Shown piece after piece: positions 27,009 to 36,391 of a stretch of DNA of 64,000 nucleotides. Source of the DNA: Stieleria mannarensis (GTDB taxonomy: Bacteria; Planctomycetota; Planctomycetia; Pirellulales; Pirellulaceae); contig NZ_JACEHH010000002.1 of NCBI RefSeq assembly GCF_014154935.1, forward strand, positions 186,001 through 250,000, written 5' to 3'. A model generated the notes under the pieces. That model searched no databases, was not told where the DNA came from, and saw only the letters and a list, made by a program, of their open reading frames with translations. The number at the start of each line of letters is the position of its first letter. Positions within the stretch are counted from its first letter, which is position 1. A program made the translations under genes and the position numbers.

Positions 27009-28454
27009 TCATCGCTCGTAGTCTTTTCCCGACCAGCTGTCTAACACCGAACGCTGCCAGGCCTCAAGCTGCGTTTTCATTTCGGCGACGCGATCGGGGT
27101 GTTTCTGGACCAGATCCGTTCGCTCCATCGGGTCGGCTTCCAAATTGTACAGTTCGAATATAATTCGATCGCCGTTTTGAATTCGGTGCAGTTTCCACGG
27201 CCAGGCGTGCCATGCCGCATGGCCTCGCATGCCTTCTTCCCCGAAGGTCGGAAACTGGCGGACGTTTTTTAAGATGCGTTCGGGATACGGGTTCGGGCGT
27301 CCGGCTTGCTTGGCTTCAAGTAGCGCGCGGATGATCCGGTCGCTGTACGTGCTTTGGCCTTGGGTGTGTCCGTGCCAGAATCCCATCGGTGGGCGCGTGG
27401 TTTGTTTTTCGGTCAACACGTCGGCTAGGTCGATGCCGTCCAGTTTGGGCTGATGAGTCACCTTGGCACCGGCGATTGCAACCAACGTCGGGTACAGGTC
27501 GGCGGCAAACGCCGGTGTGTCGATCGTCTTGGGACCGAAACGTGCTGGCCACTCTAAGATCGCGGGAACCCGCAGCCCGCCTTCATAGATGCTGCCTTTC
27601 TTTTTGCGACCACCGGAGGATTCTTCGATCAAGCCGCCGTTGTCGCTACAGTAAAACAGCAGCGTGTTGTCGGCGATGTCCAGGTCACGCAAGGTTTGAC
27701 GAAGTCGCCCGACTTGTTGATCCAACAGTGTGATCTCGCGAAAGTATCCCGGCTTCTTCGTGGCTTGATCGTTGTACAGCGCCGCGGCATCGGGAATGTT
27801 TTGCGGCAATTCCTGTTGGGGATCGTGGGGCGACGGAAACCAGGTGACGGCGAACATCGGCCGATCGCCGCCGTGATGCTTTGTCAGGAATTCGATGGTC
27901 GCATCCATCGTGATCACGGATCCGGGACCTTCGATGTGTTCGTAGATCCCGTTGCGGCTGAGGTAGGGATCGTTGTCGAAAAAGTTCAATCCGGAAAGCC
28001 ACTCGTCGAATCCCGCGCCGCCGGGACTGGTCGGGCTGTCGGGTTGGACCGATCCGATGTGCCACTTGCCGAAGTGGCCGGTGACGTAGCCGGCCCCGCC
28101 GAGTGCTTCGGCGATGGTGGCTTCGTCGGGCCGCATGTAGTGGCCGTGGTTGGGGACGTTGGTGCGAAACGGATGGCGGCCGGTCATCACGCTGGCGCGG
28201 GTCGGGGAACACACCGGCGCGCTGGCGTAAAAACGGTTGAACACGACGCCGGATTTGGACATCGCGTCCAATTGCGGCGTTTGGACGAACGGGTGACCGG
28301 TGAACCCGGTGTCGCCATAGCCATGGTCATCGGCCATCACCAACACGATGTGCGGCCGCTCCGGTGTCTCGGCAGCGAGTGACTTGGAGTTGGCGAGTTG
28401 GGCAATGAGGAGCGTGACCAGTGCGACGGAGAGGGTTTGTTGTTGTGCGAGCAT
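27009..28454 (-). CDS. Secreted sulfatase (Cys-type)
   Basis: A 481-residue sulfatase. The start ATG 28454-28452 opens a signal peptide (TLSVALVTLLIAQLANSKSLAA); the longer frame to 28601 is repeat-derived sequence. Motifs are VMADDHGYGDTGF, the formylglycine signature CSPTR with Cys near residue 82, GKWHIGS and YCSDNGG. It lies 86 bp upstream of the next sulfatase on the same strand. Its 5' region carries a run of family B repeats directly upstream of the start. Confidence 0.93.
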   Translation of the reverse strand: MLAQQQTLSVALVTLLIAQLANSKSLAAETPERPHIVLVMADDHGYGDTGFTGHPFVQTPQLDAMSKSGVVFNRFYASAPVCSPTRASVMTGRHPFRTNVPNHGHYMRPDEATIAEALGGAGYVTGHFGKWHIGSVQPDSPTSPGGAGFDEWLSGLNFFDNDPYLSRNGIYEHIEGPGSVITMDATIEFLTKHHGGDRPMFAVTWFPSPHDPQQELPQNIPDAAALYNDQATKKPGYFREITLLDQQVGRLRQTLRDLDIADNTLLFYCSDNGGLIEESSGGRKKKGSIYEGGLRVPAILEWPARFGPKTIDTPAFAADLYPTLVAIAGAKVTHQPKLDGIDLADVLTEKQTTRPPMGFWHGHTQGQSTYSDRIIRALLEAKQAGRPNPYPERILKNVRQFPTFGEEGMRGHAAWHAWPWKLHRIQNGDRIIFELYNLEADPMERTDLVQKHPDRVAEMKTQLEAWQRSVLDSWSGKDYER

Positions 28455-28476
28455 GAGAGGTGGGCGGTGGGGAGAG

Positions 28477-28535
28477 GCAAGACGATGGGGGCAAGACGAT
28501 GGGAGGCAGAATGATACGGGGCAGAATGATGGGAT
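28477..28535. repeat. YTTGCC/TTCTGCC-type repeat cluster B2
   Basis: Four head-to-tail units of GGCARRAYGATGGG lie just upstream of a sulfatase start, among them GGCAAGACGATGGG (near 28477 and 28490) and GGCAGAATGAT (near 28505 and 28520). This is the complement orientation of cluster B3 at 28771-28797. Confidence 0.7.
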
Positions 28536-28620
28536 GTTGCGTGGGAGGGGGGCAGAGGGTTGATTGAGGGAACGGATCGATTGGGCAACGCAACGATGCA
28601 CTCGAACAGCCTTTCAATCG

Positions 28621-28643
28621 TAGCTACCTTCGCCAGAAGGTGG
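28621..28643 (+). repeat. Hairpin repeat family D, copy 3
   Basis: TAGCTACCTTCGCCAGAAGGTGG differs from the 26874 copy at four bases, all in the stem. The two changes on the left arm are matched by two complementary changes on the right arm (ACCTTC/GAAGGT against ACGCTC/GAGCGT), while the loop GCCA is unchanged. The surrounding gap 28455-28811 has no gene. Confidence 0.78.
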
Positions 28644-28770
28644 TGCCTTCTCCGGAATTGACTCGCTCTGGCGATTCGAGTGACCTCCGAGAGGCGGAGT
28701 CGCTATGAAGCCACTTGCGAAGAAAGCTGGCGAGGCTCGATGTGCCGTGTCGTAAGCTCCTCACTACGAC

Positions 28771-28797
28771 ATTGTTTTGCCCCCATCGTTTTGCCAG
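28771..28797. repeat. YTTGCC-type repeat cluster B3
   Basis: Two units (ATTGTTTTGCCCCC and ATCGTTTTGCC) in the orientation opposite to cluster B2, about 235 bp away. It lies just downstream of the ankyrin gene. Confidence 0.65.
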
Positions 28798-28811
28798 TTT
28801 TTCGTCTGCAA

Positions 28812-30419
28812 CTATTTCCCGCCTTGGCGATAGCCTTTTTCGAGCTTGCGTTTGGGCGGTGGCGGTGGGGTGATGCCTTCGGCAATCATCAAGGCCCGAA
28901 TGGCATCGGCGGTTTCGTAGGACGGTTTAAAATTTCCTCCGCCGCGATGGCCCATGGCGATCCACAACGGCATCCGGCCCTGTTTGGTCACCTTGCTCCA
29001 GACGTTAATGTCGGCGCCGTTGTCAGCGAGACAATTGACGACCGATGGCATCATCTTATAGGCGGCACCGTGCATGGCCGTTTCGCCGTTGGCGTCGACG
29101 GCATTGACGTCGGCACCCAAGTCGATCAGGTAGGAAACCGCTGCCAGGCACTCCGGTTCCGAGCCCGCCGAGTCGCCTTCGGATCCCGATCCGATTCCCG
29201 CGGCCATCATCAGCGGTGTCCAGCCGTTGTCGGCAGCAAGCGTCGGATCGGCACCGAGTTCCAACAGCGTTTGCATCAATTTAACGTCGGCCGTTCCGGC
29301 TGCGGCAAAGAAAGCGGTCGCCCCCTTCTTGCCGAACTTGCCGCGACCGCCACTGCGTTCTTTTCTTGCGTTGACATCCGCGCCATGCTGGACGAGCGTT
29401 CGAACAAATTGCAAACTGGTCATCGATCCCGATCCGATCGGCGGCGGGTCTCCGTCGGCATTGTCTCCCAGCGGTGGCTTGCGAACCCAAGACATCGTGA
29501 ACAGCGGCGAAAAACCGGTCCGTTGATCGTTCGGGTCCGCACCGGCTTTCAGAAGTTCGACGGCGAGTTCAAAGTGGCCGTTCTCGATCGCCAGGATCAG
29601 CGGCGAGGTCCGTTTTTGAACGTTCTTGCCCGAGCTGTTGGCGGGCATCATTACCGAATTGACATCCACGCCGGCATCGAGAAACCGTTTTACGACCGGG
29701 GTGTGACCCTGGCGGACGGCAAAGGTCATCGGCGTGTATCCCGATCGCAAGGGGGTTGCGAAATCCGCCCCCGCGTCAAGCAGCACGTTGACGACGTCAA
29801 GGTGGCCTTCGTGGGCCGCCCACATCAGTGCGGTTTGGCCATTGCGTTCTTTCGCGTTCACATCAGCGCCATGCTTGAGCAACGCGTGGACCGGGCCGAC
29901 ACGTCCAGTCCTGGACGCCGTCATCAGCGCCGTTTCGCCTCCGTTGAGAGCCGGGTTGGCGTCGGCGCCGTTTTCGAGCAGCAATCGTACGATCTCGGTG
30001 TTTCCGTTGGTGCAGGCCAGCGACAGTGGCGTCACGCCGTAGCGGTTTTCACAATCCACGCGCGCCCCTGCATCGACGAGCGCCGCGGACATGTCGGCAT
30101 CATCGAAATAGGCGGCCCAGTGCAGCGCCGTCATCCCGTCGACTTGCGGCGCATCGACGTCGATCGATTCGTTGTCGGTGTCTTTGAGCAAGCTGACGAT
30201 TCTCGCGTGGTCTTGATGTTCCGCCGCATCGGCCAACGGCGAGTCGCCGGCGTGGAGCGATGTGCTGCTCAGTAGGATCCAGCAAAGGGTGACGGTGAGA
30301 ATGGTCCGTCGATGCGTGAAGGCGGTTAGCGAATGCAGTGTGCGTTTCCTCCACGCTCTGGCGTGCGTCGCGACGTTGTGGCGCGAGTGGACCGGGAACT
30401 GTTTCGTCATCCGTTTCAT
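28812..30419 (-). CDS. Exported ankyrin-repeat protein
   Basis: A 535-residue protein with about ten ankyrin repeats between residues 85 and 510, for example NGQTALMWAAHEGHLDVV and GWTPLMMAAG. The signal segment (ILTVTLCWILLSSTSLHAG) ends near residue 58. It is preceded by an unusual basic leader that contains HARAWRKR, the translation of a family D repeat copy at 30351-30370. The true start may lie inside this leader. A CTG at the LHSLTAF codons has GGAGGA 8 nt upstream, but CTG starts are rare. The gene begins 5 bp after the DUF1552 stop and ends a DUF1592-DUF1552-ankyrin operon. Such operons are common in planctomycetes; a periplasmic binding or scaffold role is inferred. Confidence 0.88.
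   Translation of the reverse strand: MKRMTKQFPVHSRHNVATHARAWRKRTLHSLTAFTHRRTILTVTLCWILLSSTSLHAGDSPLADAAEHQDHARIVSLLKDTDNESIDVDAPQVDGMTALHWAAYFDDADMSAALVDAGARVDCENRYGVTPLSLACTNGNTEIVRLLLENGADANPALNGGETALMTASRTGRVGPVHALLKHGADVNAKERNGQTALMWAAHEGHLDVVNVLLDAGADFATPLRSGYTPMTFAVRQGHTPVVKRFLDAGVDVNSVMMPANSSGKNVQKRTSPLILAIENGHFELAVELLKAGADPNDQRTGFSPLFTMSWVRKPPLGDNADGDPPPIGSGSMTSLQFVRTLVQHGADVNARKERSGGRGKFGKKGATAFFAAAGTADVKLMQTLLELGADPTLAADNGWTPLMMAAGIGSGSEGDSAGSEPECLAAVSYLIDLGADVNAVDANGETAMHGAAYKMMPSVVNCLADNGADINVWSKVTKQGRMPLWIAMGHRGGGNFKPSYETADAIRALMIAEGITPPPPPKRKLEKGYRQGGK
30351..30370 (-). repeat. Hairpin repeat family D, copy 4, inside ankyrin 5' end
   Basis: On the minus strand this reads GCGACGCACGCCAGAGCGTGG, which matches the family core except for one stem base. 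It overlaps the reading frame before the signal segment of the ankyrin protein. Confidence 0.55.
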
Positions 30420-30424
30420 CGTGA

Positions 30425-31771
30425 TTACACCGAAAGCGGTTCAAAGAGTTCGTCGACCGGTCCTTCGCTGTCAGCGAATTTATCCAGTTTGACACCCACC
30501 TTGTCCAGCAGCGTCAGGTGCAGATTGGCCAGCGGTGTGGGGCGGTCATATTGAATGTGTCGCCCACCCTGCATGCCTCCGGCGGCACCACCGGCGACGA
30601 TGATCGGCAGATCCGAGTGGTCATGGACGTTCGGATTGCCCATGCCGCTGCCGTAGAGCAACAGCGAGTGCTCCAACAGCGAGCCGTTTCCGTCGGAAGT
30701 CTGCTGAAGCTTTTCAAGGAAGTAAGCGAACAGCGAGACATGGAACGCGTTGATCTTTGCCATCTTCGCGATCTTTTGTTCGTCGTTGCCATGGTGTGAT
30801 AGCGGGTGATGCGATTCCGGAACGCCCAATTCGGGATAGCTGCGGTTGCTCGTTTCCCGGGCCAACTGGAACGTGATCACGCGTGTGATGTCAGCCTGCA
30901 GCGCCAGAACCTGCAAGTCGAACATCAGACGTGCATGATCGCCGTACGAGGCCGGGACGCCCATCGGCCGGTCCAGGTCCGGCAACTCGTTGTCTTTCGC
31001 TGCGGCTTCGGACTGTTGGATCCGTCGTTCGACTTCACGCACCGAGTCCAGGTATTGGCTGATCCTGACACGATCCGACGGGCCGACTTCGCGATTGAGC
31101 CTCGCGATGTCGTCGGACATCCAATCCAGCAGGCTTGCTTTCTGATTGCGTTCGGCGCGTCGTTGAGCCGCGGTTCCGCCGGCCCCGAACATACTCTCGA
31201 ACACGATTCGCGGATGAGCTTCGGACGGCAGCGGCGTCGTCGGCGATGACCAGGACAAGTTGTTCTGGTAAACACAGGCATAGCCGTTGTCGCACTGGCC
31301 GACGGTCTGCATCAGATCCATCGACAGTTCCATCGAAGGCAATTGCGTCGATTGACCGATCTGCTTGGCCGCGAGCTGATCGGCGGTCGTGCCCAAGTAG
31401 TAATCGGTGCCTTCGGTGTGCTTCGCCTTGGCGGCGCTCAAAAACGCGGAATTAGATGTCGCGTGTGATCCTGGGTACGCGTTGGCCAGTTCCAAGTTGC
31501 TGATCACCGTGACATGCCGGCGGACGGGCTCGAGCGACTGCAGGATCGGCGGCAATTCACCCAGCTTGGTTTCGCCGGGCGGTTTCCATCGCGACAGGTC
31601 ACAACCCATCGGCATGAACACATAACCGAGCCGTCGAACGGGCGCCGCGGCGGTGGATTCGATCGCGGTGGCCGCCGGCACCATCGCGTCGAGTAGTGGT
31701 AACGCGACGGCGCCGCCCAGGCCGCGCAGCACCGTGCGACGAGAGAGAGCTTTCTTTCGAATCAAATTCAC
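30425..31771 (-). CDS. DUF1552 family protein, Tat-type signal
   Basis: A 448-residue DUF1552 protein. The start is taken as GTG 31771-31769, which overlaps the DUF1592 stop as GTGA; GAGG lies about 9 nt upstream. A much longer frame to 32263 only reads through the upstream gene. The N-terminus has a Tat-like signal (KALSRRTVLRGLGGAVALPL). Family features include RLGYVFMPMGCDLSRW, HATSNSAFLS and LYGSGMGNPNVHDHSDLP. DUF1552 proteins nearly always pair with DUF1592 haem proteins in planctomycetes. The molecular function is not established; the pair is assumed to act in the periplasm. Confidence 0.93.
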   Translation of the reverse strand: MNLIRKKALSRRTVLRGLGGAVALPLLDAMVPAATAIESTAAAPVRRLGYVFMPMGCDLSRWKPPGETKLGELPPILQSLEPVRRHVTVISNLELANAYPGSHATSNSAFLSAAKAKHTEGTDYYLGTTADQLAAKQIGQSTQLPSMELSMDLMQTVGQCDNGYACVYQNNLSWSSPTTPLPSEAHPRIVFESMFGAGGTAAQRRAERNQKASLLDWMSDDIARLNREVGPSDRVRISQYLDSVREVERRIQQSEAAAKDNELPDLDRPMGVPASYGDHARLMFDLQVLALQADITRVITFQLARETSNRSYPELGVPESHHPLSHHGNDEQKIAKMAKINAFHVSLFAYFLEKLQQTSDGNGSLLEHSLLLYGSGMGNPNVHDHSDLPIIVAGGAAGGMQGGRHIQYDRPTPLANLHLTLLDKVGVKLDKFADSEGPVDELFEPLSV

Positions 31772-34212
31772 CGGAAGGTCCTCATTTGAAAAGCCGGGCT
31801 GTTGATGATTTCCCATATCAACGCAGAAAAACGATATTGGTCTTGCCCCGCACGACGCACGACCTCGCGAATCGTGGGGCCATCGGATTCGGTGACGCCG
31901 CGACCGAGCGCATAGGTGATCAATTTCTCGGTCATCGCCGTGGCGAATCGTTCGGGCCGTTCGAGCACGGCCGCTTCTAATCCGGCGACGCCATGGAAAC
32001 TGTCGCCGCTGGGCAACGCACCCTCGGCATCGACCGGCACCCCGAACTCGGAGTCTCGCCATCGTCCGACCGCGTCGTAGTTTTCCAGCGAAAATCCGAT
32101 CGGGTCGATGATCACGTGACAGCTGGCGCAGGCCGCGTTGGAGCGGTGTTTGGCGAGCCGCTCGCGAATCGGAAGGTTCGCCCCGATCACCTCCTCTTCC
32201 AACGACGGAACGTTCGGCGGTGGCGGCGGAGTCGGCGTGGCGAGTAAATTCTCCAGGACCCAATTGCCGCGGATCACCGGCGACGTTCGGGTCGCATAGG
32301 AAGTCACCGTCAGGATGCTGCCGTGACGCAACAGCCCGCCGCGATGGTCGTCATCGGACAAGCTGACGCGACGAAAACGACTGCCATAAACATGCGGGAT
32401 GCCGTAGTGTTTGGCCAAGCGTTCGTTCAGGTACGTGTAATCGGCTCGCAACAGATCCAGAACGCTACGGTCTTCTTCGACCACACTTTGAAACAGCAAT
32501 TCGGTTTCGCGCCGCATCGCCTGGCGGAGGTTGTCGTCAAAGTCAGGATACAGCCGGGCGTCGGGTGTCTTGCTTTCCAGGTTGCGCAGATGCAGCCATT
32601 GGTTGGCGAAGTTGGTCACCAACGCTTCGGCACGGCGGTCGCGGAGCATCCGCAGCATCTGCTGGCGCAGGACATCGCGATCGCGCAACGTGCCTTGTTC
32701 GGCGGCCCTCAATAATTCATCGTCGGGCAGACTGCTCCACAGAAAGAACGACAATCGTGACGCCAACTCGTTGTCACTGATCGGATAGACGTCGCCGGCA
32801 TCCAGGCCCTCGGGATCTCGCTCGATGCGGAACAGGAATCTGGGGCTGACCAACAGCGACGCCAGCGCCCGTTCGATCCCGGCCTCGAATCCTGCTTCCG
32901 CCTCGCCCTGGCGATAAAACTCCATCAACGGGGTGATGTCCGTCTCGTCGACAGCACGTCGATAGGCTAGTCGGGCCAGTCGCGACAGAATCTGTTGGGC
33001 GCACGACTCGTTCTGCGCGGATGTCGAGGGATAGCACGTAAAGATACGCCGTCGACTGGGGGTATCCGGGGCGGTTTGCGTCGCGGCGGACGCATCGGGA
33101 TCGGCATACGGTCCGGTGATCGACACTTGAAACACGGCGGGCGTTTGTCGCGGATGCCGGTGCGAATTGAAATGCACATTTAAGGGCTGGCGTTTCGTTT
33201 CGATCAACGAAGACTTGTTTTTGACGAAGGTGACTCCGAAGTCGTGGGGACCGGCCGTCACATCGATCCGCGCCTTCAATCGACTGTCGTCAAAAAAGTA
33301 GCGGCTCCTGGCTTTGGGCGGGACCAGTTCGAAGTCCGCCACCCGTTCGCGATCCAGCAGAAACTCCATTTGGTACTTTCCGTTCAAGCCTTCGACGTGT
33401 TCGTTTCGATCACGCGCCAAGTTGACTTGTACTTCATAGATGCCCGAACGCGGAAAGGTGTGGTGGATCAACATGCCGCCGCGAGTTCCCGGCGGCAATC
33501 CGACCACGTGTTGCTCTTGCGTCACATCGGCGGGCATGCGGTACGTGTGCCCTTCCAGTTGATCCGAGGGTCGGGCGATCGCAAGTCGGCTGATGGTTCG
33601 TGCCGCGTTGATATAACGCGAGACCAACGTCGGCGGCAAGTCTGCGACCGTGACGTTGTCGAACCCGTGGCTGGATTCGTCGGCCGGCAACATCGCTTCG
33701 GCGTCGATGTCGAGCGATAACAGATCGCGGATCGCGTTCTGATACTCAAAGCGATTCAGCCGCCGAAACGTGTCGGTGCGACCCGGCTTGGGATGCTTGG
33801 CCGCGACGGCCGCAAGCGTTTCGATCAGCTGGTTCGTCGTTTTTTGATAGTCCTGTGCCGAGGGGCGGTAAGCGTCCGGCGGTGGCATTCGCCGTGACGT
33901 CAATTCGCCGAGCACGCGTTCCCAAACCTCGGAATTCGATTCCAGACTGTGGTCGGCCAGGAGTGAGAGGTCCAAGTCGGCTTCCGGTTCATCCTCGCTG
34001 TGACAGTCCAAACAGTACTCGTTCAAGAACGATTCCAGCGCTGGGGCGGGCGCATGCGCCTGCGGCCCGCCGGTCGGGGCCTTTACCAGCTTCGCGGTGT
34101 CGTCGGCGCGAACGTTCTCGCAGAAATGTGCCACGAACCAAACTAGCAAGCCGGAGCAACAAACACAGACGGTGTGATTTCTGACGGGAAGGCGCGAGAA
34201 TCGGTTCGCCAT
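31768..34212 (-). CDS. DUF1592-type large haem protein (PSCyt1-DUF1587-DUF1592-DUF1588-DUF1585)
   Basis: An 814-residue protein from ATG 34212; in-frame ATG 34239 is also possible. A hydrophobic segment (VCVCCSGLLVWFVAHF) precedes a CxxCH haem motif (C67, C70, H71) in YCLDCHSEDEP. DUF1587 follows around residues 150-215 (RRLNRFEYQNAIRDLLSLD). The DUF1592/DUF1588 parts occupy about residues 400-690 (GGLLRHGSILTVTSYATRTS). DUF1585 is at the C-terminus with a second CxxCH (CASCHVIIDPIGFSLENYD). The combination predicts a periplasmic redox protein. Its stop codon overlaps the DUF1552 start by 4 bp, and it is the first gene of the three-gene operon. Confidence 0.94.
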   Translation of the reverse strand: MANRFSRLPVRNHTVCVCCSGLLVWFVAHFCENVRADDTAKLVKAPTGGPQAHAPAPALESFLNEYCLDCHSEDEPEADLDLSLLADHSLESNSEVWERVLGELTSRRMPPPDAYRPSAQDYQKTTNQLIETLAAVAAKHPKPGRTDTFRRLNRFEYQNAIRDLLSLDIDAEAMLPADESSHGFDNVTVADLPPTLVSRYINAARTISRLAIARPSDQLEGHTYRMPADVTQEQHVVGLPPGTRGGMLIHHTFPRSGIYEVQVNLARDRNEHVEGLNGKYQMEFLLDRERVADFELVPPKARSRYFFDDSRLKARIDVTAGPHDFGVTFVKNKSSLIETKRQPLNVHFNSHRHPRQTPAVFQVSITGPYADPDASAATQTAPDTPSRRRIFTCYPSTSAQNESCAQQILSRLARLAYRRAVDETDITPLMEFYRQGEAEAGFEAGIERALASLLVSPRFLFRIERDPEGLDAGDVYPISDNELASRLSFFLWSSLPDDELLRAAEQGTLRDRDVLRQQMLRMLRDRRAEALVTNFANQWLHLRNLESKTPDARLYPDFDDNLRQAMRRETELLFQSVVEEDRSVLDLLRADYTYLNERLAKHYGIPHVYGSRFRRVSLSDDDHRGGLLRHGSILTVTSYATRTSPVIRGNWVLENLLATPTPPPPPNVPSLEEEVIGANLPIRERLAKHRSNAACASCHVIIDPIGFSLENYDAVGRWRDSEFGVPVDAEGALPSGDSFHGVAGLEAAVLERPERFATAMTEKLITYALGRGVTESDGPTIREVVRRAGQDQYRFSALIWEIINSPAFQMRTFR

Positions 34213-34588
34213 GCGTCGATCCACTTTTTCGTTCGGCATTCGTTTCGTAGCGTCGGGAAGTGCAAGCCGGCGTCTGGGGCATGAGACGAGGGACCATGCG
34301 ATCCAACGCATTTTGCGGGAATAGGAGGGACCTCCAGTTTAGCAGATCTGCGAGGACCAGAACCGCAATCTTCACAGAAAATCAGCCGTGCAGTGCGGGC
34401 GTTCGGTTCAGAGCGCACTTTGGTCGGGGCGGGGAGAATTGGCATTTTGCACTCTCTTGCGGATCAAACCTGACCTATCGCCGCCGGAAGGCTGTGCCGA
34501 TGTGATTGCAGTGCCCGTCGCGATTCGCTACATCGAAGCGGCGCGATCCGGCCAAAGTGCAATTGCCCAGAGTCGACCGGAGGGTACA
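34213..34588. other. Divergent intergenic region, no gene supported
   Basis: Between the divergent DUF1592 operon and the antiporter gene. The antiporter frame extends upstream to 34388 without an internal ATG, but the translation there looks non-coding (many Cys, Arg and Ser). Promoters for both directions must lie here; a short GGAGG/CCTCC dyad occurs near 34325-34336. Nothing else stands out. Confidence 0.45.
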
Positions 34589-36391
34589 TTGTCGGAAAAT
34601 CCGATCCGCTGGACCGGCTTTCGCCCTGACCTGCCTCACGCCGATTTTTTCCGTGCCAGTCCATTGAACGATCATCCCTATGGCTGGCTCAGCCTGTTAC
34701 CACCGTTGGTCGCGATCGTGTTGGCGATGGTCACCAAGCGGGCCGCGTTGTCCTTGTTGATGGGGATTTTTTGCGGGGCACTGATCACAACCGGTGGCGA
34801 TCCGGTGGCGGCAGTGGTGGATTTTTGCGAAGTCCATTTGTGGCCGACGCTGGCAGACCCGGGCAAGCTAAGAATCTTTTCCTTCACGTTGCTGATGGGG
34901 GCGATGATCGGTGTGATCAGCCGCAGCGGCGGGATGCTGGGGCTGATCAAGTTGATCACGCCGATCGCCAAGACACGGCGCGGCGGGCAATTGACGACGT
35001 GGTTGTTGGGGATGGTGGTCTTCTTTGACGACTATTCCAACACCGTGCTGCTCGGCGGGACCCTACGGCCGGTTTGTGACCGGCTCAAGATCTCGCGCCA
35101 AAAACTGGCCTACATCGTCGATTCGACCGCCGCACCGATGGCCAGCCTGGCGTTGCTGTCGACTTGGATTGCGGTCGAAATCGACTACATCGCCGAAGGG
35201 CTCGGTGATATCGAAGGGGCAAAGATTTCGCGGGCGATGGAATTGTTCATCGCCAGTGTACCCTATCGTTTTTATGCAATCCTGGCCTTGGTGATGGTGC
35301 CGATGCTGGCGTTGACTCGGCGTGATTTCGGTCCGATGTTGCAGGCCGAACAGAATGCCAGCGACGCCGGATCCGACGAGCACGCATCCCAAGTCGGTTC
35401 GATCGCGGATCCGCTGACCGAACCGAGCTCGGAAACATCTTGGCTGGTCGCCGTCGTTCCGATCGCAGCGACCTTGGCCGTCGTGATCGGGCTGCTCTAT
35501 GCGACGGGCATCGCTTCACTGCAACCGGCAGCGACCGATTCGGCGGGCGAGGGTCCGCCGTTGCGCGATATTTTGGGCGCCGCCGATTCGAGTTTGGCGC
35601 TCCAGTACGGTGCGTTGACGGGATTGGCAACCATCACGTTGATCTGTCTGGCACGGCGACTGTTGACATTGCAACAAGTGCGCGAAGCGAGTTGGGGCGG
35701 GATGAAGATTGTTCTGCCGGCGATCGTGATCCTGTGGACCGCGTCGGCGCTCTCGCGACTGACCGGCAGCAAGTCGGTTGACGGTCAAGCTGGAGAACAG
35801 TTCGAGTTTCAGGATCACCGGTTGTACACCGGGCAGTTTGTCGCCGAGACGATCCTGTCGGGGGCAAGTGTGTCTTCGGCGGATGATTCGGATTCCGTAT
35901 CGTCCGATTCGGTGCCGCTGGTCGTTCGGATGTTGCCAACGATTGTCTTCTTGTTGGCCGCAGTGCTGTCGTTTTCCACCGGCACGAGTTTCGGGACGAT
36001 GGGATTGCTGATGCCGATGACGCTGACCTTGACCGCCCCGCTTGTGGCGGCGCTGCCGGGCGACGTCGGGGCTTTGCCGGATGTGCTGACCCACCCGTTG
36101 ATGTTGGCGACGATCGCCAGTGTGCTTTCCGGGGCGGTTTTCGGAGACCACTGTTCGCCGATCTCGGACACCACGATCCTGTCGTCGCAAGCGTGTGGCT
36201 GCGATCATATGGAACACGTGCTGACGCAAATGCCCTATGCCGTCACGGCGGGATTGATCGCGATCTTGGCCGGAACGCTGCCGGTCGGCTGGGGCATCGG
36301 TTGGGGATGGTTGCTGCTGGTCCAAGTGATCCTGCTGGCCGCCGTGGTCGCGACCCTCGGGCGGCGTGTCGCCGGTGAGGCGAATGGGTGA
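34589..36391 (+). CDS. NhaC-family Na+/H+ antiporter-like membrane protein
   Basis: An integral membrane protein of about 600 residues with roughly 12 hydrophobic segments. It contains the family segment WLLGMVVFFDDYSNTVLLGG near residue 145 and GDHCSPISDTTILSS near residue 520, hallmarks of NhaC-type antiporters. A hydrophilic loop rich in Asp/Ser lies around residues 250-275. The frame has no ATG before the first helix. TTG 34589 is preferred because GGAGGG lies 4 nt upstream; GTG starts further upstream are possible. It exchanges sodium or another cation, or an organic substrate, for protons at the inner membrane. The stop overlaps the start of the following transporter gene by 4 bp. Confidence 0.87.
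   Translation: MSENPIRWTGFRPDLPHADFFRASPLNDHPYGWLSLLPPLVAIVLAMVTKRAALSLLMGIFCGALITTGGDPVAAVVDFCEVHLWPTLADPGKLRIFSFTLLMGAMIGVISRSGGMLGLIKLITPIAKTRRGGQLTTWLLGMVVFFDDYSNTVLLGGTLRPVCDRLKISRQKLAYIVDSTAAPMASLALLSTWIAVEIDYIAEGLGDIEGAKISRAMELFIASVPYRFYAILALVMVPMLALTRRDFGPMLQAEQNASDAGSDEHASQVGSIADPLTEPSSETSWLVAVVPIAATLAVVIGLLYATGIASLQPAATDSAGEGPPLRDILGAADSSLALQYGALTGLATITLICLARRLLTLQQVREASWGGMKIVLPAIVILWTASALSRLTGSKSVDGQAGEQFEFQDHRLYTGQFVAETILSGASVSSADDSDSVSSDSVPLVVRMLPTIVFLLAAVLSFSTGTSFGTMGLLMPMTLTLTAPLVAALPGDVGALPDVLTHPLMLATIASVLSGAVFGDHCSPISDTTILSSQACGCDHMEHVLTQMPYAVTAGLIAILAGTLPVGWGIGWGWLLLVQVILLAAVVATLGRRVAGEANG

Noticed and set aside
28680..30275. 531-residue frame on the plus strand
   Set aside because: Antisense shadow of the ankyrin repeats; the apparent regularity comes from the repeats on the other strand.
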